Positions 60,984-64,000 of a stretch of DNA of 64,000 nt are shown in pieces. Position numbers and translations under genes: made by a program. The DNA comes from Heyndrickxia vini. Lineage in GTDB: Bacteria > Bacillota > Bacilli > Bacillales > Bacillaceae_C. The stretch is from positions 2,138,653-2,202,652 of the forward strand of contig NZ_CP065425.1 of the NCBI RefSeq assembly GCF_016772275.1, read 5' to 3'. A model generated the notes under the pieces. It was given only the letters and a program-made list of their open reading frames with translations, searched no databases and was not told the DNA's origin. Position 1 is the first letter of the stretch. Every line of letters begins with the position of its first letter.

Positions 60984-61100
60984 CCTGTCTAGCTCCAGCT
61001 CAGAGTAACTAGCGGACTTCCGGTCGGGTTCCCTTCGATATTCATCATTGATTCACCCTTCAAGGCTCATCGTAATTCCTTTAACTCAGTCGTTGCCCTT
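60984..61100. repeat. Dispersed intergenic repeat (CTAGCTCCAGC type), second copy
   Basis: It starts CGCCTGTCTAGCTCCAGC as the copy at 36750 and keeps the internal TTGATTCACCCTTCAAGGCT then CATCG-x-TTCCTTTAACTCAGTC block, but lacks the right end AAGGCGCTTCCGC. About 70% similar over the shared part by eye. Confidence 0.6.
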
Positions 61101-61136
61101 TAGGTAAATTTGAACTCCAATTTTCATTCTATATTA

Positions 61137-61723
61137 CGCCGGTTTTGATTTTGATAATTGATTGGTCTCTCGCTTTATCTATATCATACACCGGTTTTGA
61201 TATTGATATTTGACTGGTCTCCTGCTTTATCTATATCATACGCCGGTTTTGATATTGATAATTGATTGGTCTCTCGCTTTATCTATATCATACGCCGGTT
61301 TTGATATTGATATTTGACTGGTCTCTTGTTTTATCTATATCATACGCTGGTTTTGATATTGATAATTGATTGGTCTCTCGCTTTATCTATATCATACGCC
61401 GGTTTTGATATTGATATTTGACTGATCTCTTGTTTTATCTATATCATACGCCGGTTTTGATATTGATATTTGACTGATCTCTTGTTTTATCTATATCATA
61501 CGCTGGTTTTGATATTGATATTTGACTGGTCTCCTGCTTTATCTATATCATACGCCGGTTTTGATATTGATATTTGACTGGTCTCCTGCTTTATCTATAT
61601 CATACGCCGGTTTTGATATTGATATTTGACTGGTCTCCTGCTTTATCTATATCATACGCCGGTTTTGATTTTGATATTTGACTGATCTCTTGTTTTATCA
61701 ATATCATACGCTGGTTTTGATAT
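61137..61723. repeat. Tandem array of eleven 52-bp units plus a partial unit
   Basis: Units begin CGCCGGTTTTGATATTGATA and end TATCTATATCATA. Eleven complete copies fit exactly 52 bp each (61137-61708), with a partial twelfth of about 15 bp. Two variants differ in ATAATTGATTGGTCTCTCGC versus ATATTTGACTGGTCTCCTGC; they alternate in the first five units and the second type fills the rest. 52 is not a multiple of three, and stop codons occur in all frames, so it is not coding. Unlike CRISPR there are no unique spacers. Confidence 0.95.
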
Positions 61724-61775
61724 AGTTGGGATCAGTCTCTTTAGAATACCATTCGTTTTGTTTCTGGAAATTGCT

Positions 61776-62417
61776 TTACCAATATACTACTTCCTGAAGC
61801 TTTTCCATTACATTCGATAAAGCTACAATCGAATTTGTTGTCTCAAATTCGCCAATATCTAAGGAATGATTTGCGTTTGGGACAACCTCTACCTTTAAGT
61901 TTGAGTTTTTTAATTGTTTCATTTGATTCAAATCGAAATGTGGATCTTTATCCCCAATAACTAAGAGGCCTTGATGATCGCTTTTCAAAATTGATTCAAA
62001 AATCAAATTGAATTTTAACAGTGGGGTAAATAGAATCATTTTTGACTTTAGAAATTCATCTTTTTTCATGAAGAAATTAGCAATTGGGATGGTTCCAAGT
62101 GATTTTCCTAAAAAAATCGTCTCATTGTATTGACCATATTTTAGGACATCCGAAATTACAGGGCTAATATCTTTCATCATAGTTTTAGAGATTTCATCAA
62201 GAGGTTGCTTCCATAAATCTCCTCCATAAGAGTAATGGAGATGAACAATATCAATCTTGTTTTGAATCATGGTCATAGTCGAATAATAAAATAAGGGCTT
62301 ATCATAGGTGTATCCTGAACCTGAAAACATAAAACAAATCGTTTTGCCTCCTAATTCTATATGTGTATAGTTCGTAGTTTGATCATTCGCTTGTACATTC
62401 TTTTTAGTCACTTTCAT
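61776..62417 (-). CDS. Alpha/beta hydrolase-fold protein
   Basis: 213 residues. IELGGKTICFMFSGSGYTYD (oxyanion region), LHYSYGGDLW, nucleophile elbow GKSLGT, then a late Asp (IGDKDPHFD) and His (ANHSLDIG) give a full Ser-Asp-His triad. It is a small cytosolic esterase-like protein of the YqiA/dienelactone type. ATG 62417 follows GGAGGAG by 5 nt; an earlier ATG at 62453 has none. Its 3' end abuts the tandem array. Confidence 0.82.
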   Translation of the reverse strand: MKVTKKNVQANDQTTNYTHIELGGKTICFMFSGSGYTYDKPLFYYSTMTMIQNKIDIVHLHYSYGGDLWKQPLDEISKTMMKDISPVISDVLKYGQYNETIFLGKSLGTIPIANFFMKKDEFLKSKMILFTPLLKFNLIFESILKSDHQGLLVIGDKDPHFDLNQMKQLKNSNLKVEVVPNANHSLDIGEFETTNSIVALSNVMEKLQEVVYW

Positions 62418-62615
62418 GTTTTCTCCTCCGAACTTTTTATAATATTCTAACACAACTAACCGATCCTACTATAAAAAATCATCCACTCATTAATAGATTG
62501 TTATATTAGAAATGAATTTTTAGGGCTGGCATCTGTCAATGAATGACGTGTAATATATATGTAGAGATAGAATCTTGCACAATCTTTAATAAGACCTAAT
62601 CGAAGGAGAAAGTAT

Positions 62616-63092
62616 ATGATTATTCGAGAAATGAAAAAAGAAGATAATGCAAAAATAAAGGAAATAATACAAAATTCATTAGAATCACTTGGGTTAGCGA
62701 TTCCCGGAACAGCGTATTTTGACCCTCAACTTAACGACCTTCATCACTATTATACGAATGTAAAACATGCGAACTATTGGGTAGTAGAAATGGAAGGTGA
62801 AGTCGTTGGCGGAATTGGTATCGCTCCGTTTAACGAACATGACAAAATTTGCGAATTGCAAAAGCTATACTTAAGTCCAAAGACACAAGGTTTAGGCTAT
62901 GGAAAGAAGCTAATGGAAACAGCTTTGTCATTTGCTTCCAAACATTATGCAAAGTGCTACTTAGAAACACAGCATGAATTAAAAACTGCATGTATTTTAT
63001 ATGAAAAATTCGGATTTACCCTTTTAAAAGAACCGTTATCAGGTTCTGAACATTCTGCTATGGATGCTTGGTATATAAAAGATTTGAATTAA
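62616..63092 (+). CDS. GNAT N-acetyltransferase
   Basis: 158 residues. ELQKLYLSPKTQGLGYGKKLMETAL holds the acetyl-CoA loop (Q-G-L-G-Y-G), then CYLETQHELKTACILYEKFGF. The Glu-Leu-Gln-Lys-Leu-Tyr strand is of the small-molecule acetyltransferase type. AAGGAG lies 7 nt before the ATG; a strong terminator follows. Confidence 0.88.
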   Translation: MIIREMKKEDNAKIKEIIQNSLESLGLAIPGTAYFDPQLNDLHHYYTNVKHANYWVVEMEGEVVGGIGIAPFNEHDKICELQKLYLSPKTQGLGYGKKLMETALSFASKHYAKCYLETQHELKTACILYEKFGFTLLKEPLSGSEHSAMDAWYIKDLN

Positions 63093-63111
63093 TTTCTTGA
63101 AATACATACGT

Positions 63112-63163
63112 AATCTCCCTCCATAACCAAAGAAAATTCCAAACATGGAGGGAAGATTTTTTT
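63112..63163 (+). terminator. Terminator of the acetyltransferase gene
   Basis: Stem AATCTCCCTCCAT / ATGGAGGGAAGATT with one bulge, loop of about 20 nt, followed by a seven-T run. Confidence 0.85.
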
Positions 63164-63180
63164 AAAACTTTATAAACCAT

Positions 63181-63750
63181 TCATTTTGATTCATTTAACT
63201 TTTTTAACCCCGCTATATACGTATCAATTAAAAATTGAAAGCTTTCATTTAAATCTAAATCCATGGCAAAACCGCCTTTTTGCTCAATGGACGCAAAACC
63301 ATGTAAAATACTGCGAAACCCACGTGTGGCATGAATTGCCTCTACTTCATTTAGCCCATAATGATCTAGTACCCTGACAACTATTTGTACTACATCACTT
63401 GATGCACTTTGTATATCATCTGCATCTAAAGAAAGAAAAGTTGCTTCATAAAGACCTGGATTGTTCCGAACAAATGTAATATACGCTTCACCCATTTCTC
63501 GAATGGCGTCATCTCCCGCCCTGCCAACTGCTGCACGAGATAAACAGTTTTTTAATTCTTCAATTCCATAAATCGTTAGCTGTTTGCGAAGTCCCGCTAA
63601 TCCATCGATATGATTATATAAGGATGGTGGGCGAATGGTTAGTTTCTTTGCTAACGTTGCCAATGTAACTGCTTCTAGACCTTCTGCATCGGCAATTTCA
63701 ATTGCTGCTTGTAAAATTGTTTTCAAATCGAGTCCTATTCTTGGTGACAT
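63181..63750 (-). CDS. TetR-family regulator with WHG-type C-terminal domain
   Basis: 189 residues. The N-terminal HTH includes VTLATLAKKLTIRPPSLYNH, in which the RPPSLYNHI pattern marks the TetR/WHG subgroup, and the C-terminal TRGFRSILHGFASIE is its signature. AAGGAATCTAG precedes the ATG. It starts 3 nt after the metallo-hydrolase gene upstream of it, so both are one operon and the hydrolase is a likely target. Confidence 0.88.
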   Translation of the reverse strand: MSPRIGLDLKTILQAAIEIADAEGLEAVTLATLAKKLTIRPPSLYNHIDGLAGLRKQLTIYGIEELKNCLSRAAVGRAGDDAIREMGEAYITFVRNNPGLYEATFLSLDADDIQSASSDVVQIVVRVLDHYGLNEVEAIHATRGFRSILHGFASIEQKGGFAMDLDLNESFQFLIDTYIAGLKKLNESK

Positions 63751-63753
63751 CTT

Positions 63754-64000
63754 CTAGATTCCTTTCCCTAGTTTGATTTGTGCTCGTTTAATGGCTTGAG
63801 ATATTATTTTCTCTGGATTTACAATCATTTTCCCATGTCCAACCGCTAATAAGCTTGGTGAATAGTCTAGTATTTTTATTGCACTCTCAAGAGCAACTTC
63901 ATGGCTCCATGTTGCAAATGCCGGAAACGGAAAAAATGGTCGAAATTGTCCGGAAACAGCGATACCACCTCTTGTCTGAAGGGCATCACCAACGATTATT
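63754..64000 (-). CDS. MBL-fold metallo-hydrolase, C-terminal part (cut by window edge)
   Basis: 81 codons are visible on the minus strand before TAG at 63754. They read IIVGDALQTRGGIAVSG, then RPFFPFPAFATWSHEVALES and LLAVGHGKMI. GDAL-x-T (metal Asp) and AVGHG (final metal His) with the PFPA-x-ATW block are typical of the glyoxalase II-like MBL branch common in Bacillus. The gene continues beyond 64000. It is followed immediately by the TetR gene. Confidence 0.85.
   Translation of the reverse strand, partial: IIVGDALQTRGGIAVSGQFRPFFPFPAFATWSHEVALESAIKILDYSPSLLAVGHGKMIVNPEKIISQAIKRAQIKLGKGI

Larger units (their letters stand above)
60873..61775. other. 900-nt non-coding stretch made of repeats
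   Basis: It holds a partial dispersed repeat (60984-61100) and the 52-bp tandem array (61137-61723). No gene is seen on either strand. Confidence 0.7.

Noticed and set aside
61137-61723. Repeat array considered as a CRISPR
   Set aside because: Units are contiguous 52-bp copies with no unique spacers, and no cas genes are in the window.

Overview
The window looks like an accessory-rich stretch of a low-GC Firmicutes chromosome, most likely Bacillaceae. The evidence is AT-rich intergenic DNA, strong GGAGG-type ribosome binding sites, frequent TTG/GTG starts, and recognisable Bacillus-type genes (adhA with a MerR regulator, ytoQ, divergent mtnU and mtnE, short-Q-loop cydAB with cydS, a YlbC-like CAP protein). 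No rRNA, tRNA, CRISPR array or prophage was seen. Many coding starts given here are later than the longest possible frame, because the ribosome binding site decides the start.

Layout. 0-7.5 kb: the edge of a small type I toxin-like gene, a zinc alcohol dehydrogenase with a MerR-type promoter, a MerR regulator, two MFS transporters and a TetR/SDR pair. 7.5-15.6 kb: a secreted protein, a PQQ-dependent quinohemoprotein dehydrogenase (unusual for this group), a metallo-hydrolase, flavodoxin, ytoQ, methionine-salvage mtnU/mtnE and an ECF sigma factor with a C-terminal NTF2-like domain. 16-21.5 kb: fmdA-fmdB, small membrane proteins, an acetyltransferase, a fatty acid hydroxylase-type enzyme and an aldo/keto reductase.

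22.1-30.9 kb is one co-directed sugar locus: LacI regulator, lipoprotein binding protein, two ABC permeases (one with a large extra loop), a ThuA-like protein, two Gfo/Idh/MocA oxidoreductases and a TIM-barrel isomerase. It has a clear promoter with two tandem LacI-type operators. No ABC ATPase gene is present, so a shared ATPase is expected. The enzyme set suggests oxidation of an imported glycoside or disaccharide to a keto-sugar, followed by cleavage or isomerisation.

31-38.8 kb: CAP protein, cytochrome bd oxidase operon (31-aa peptide, cydA, cydB, cydS), rRNA uracil methyltransferase, nitroreductase, VOC protein and glutathione peroxidase. 39-43.7 kb: small and secreted proteins of unknown role and a lipoprotein nuclease, interspersed with a short dispersed repeat.

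43.8-50.2 kb holds two almost identical 1,632-bp IS110-family elements, one with a frameshifted transposase. Each has a structured upstream region that is a strong candidate for a bridge RNA, and both sit next to copies of the dispersed repeat. Between them lie a truncated IS end and an HxlR-regulated SDR/monooxygenase/hydrolase group.

50.4-64 kb: acetyltransferases, DinB, SGNH hydrolase with TetR, SDR with AraC, LOG, MazG-like, a DJ-1-like protein, a hydrolase, and several decayed genes (CcdC-like with an in-frame TGA, Nudix, half an SDR). A non-coding tandem array of eleven 52-bp units lies at 61.1-61.7 kb.
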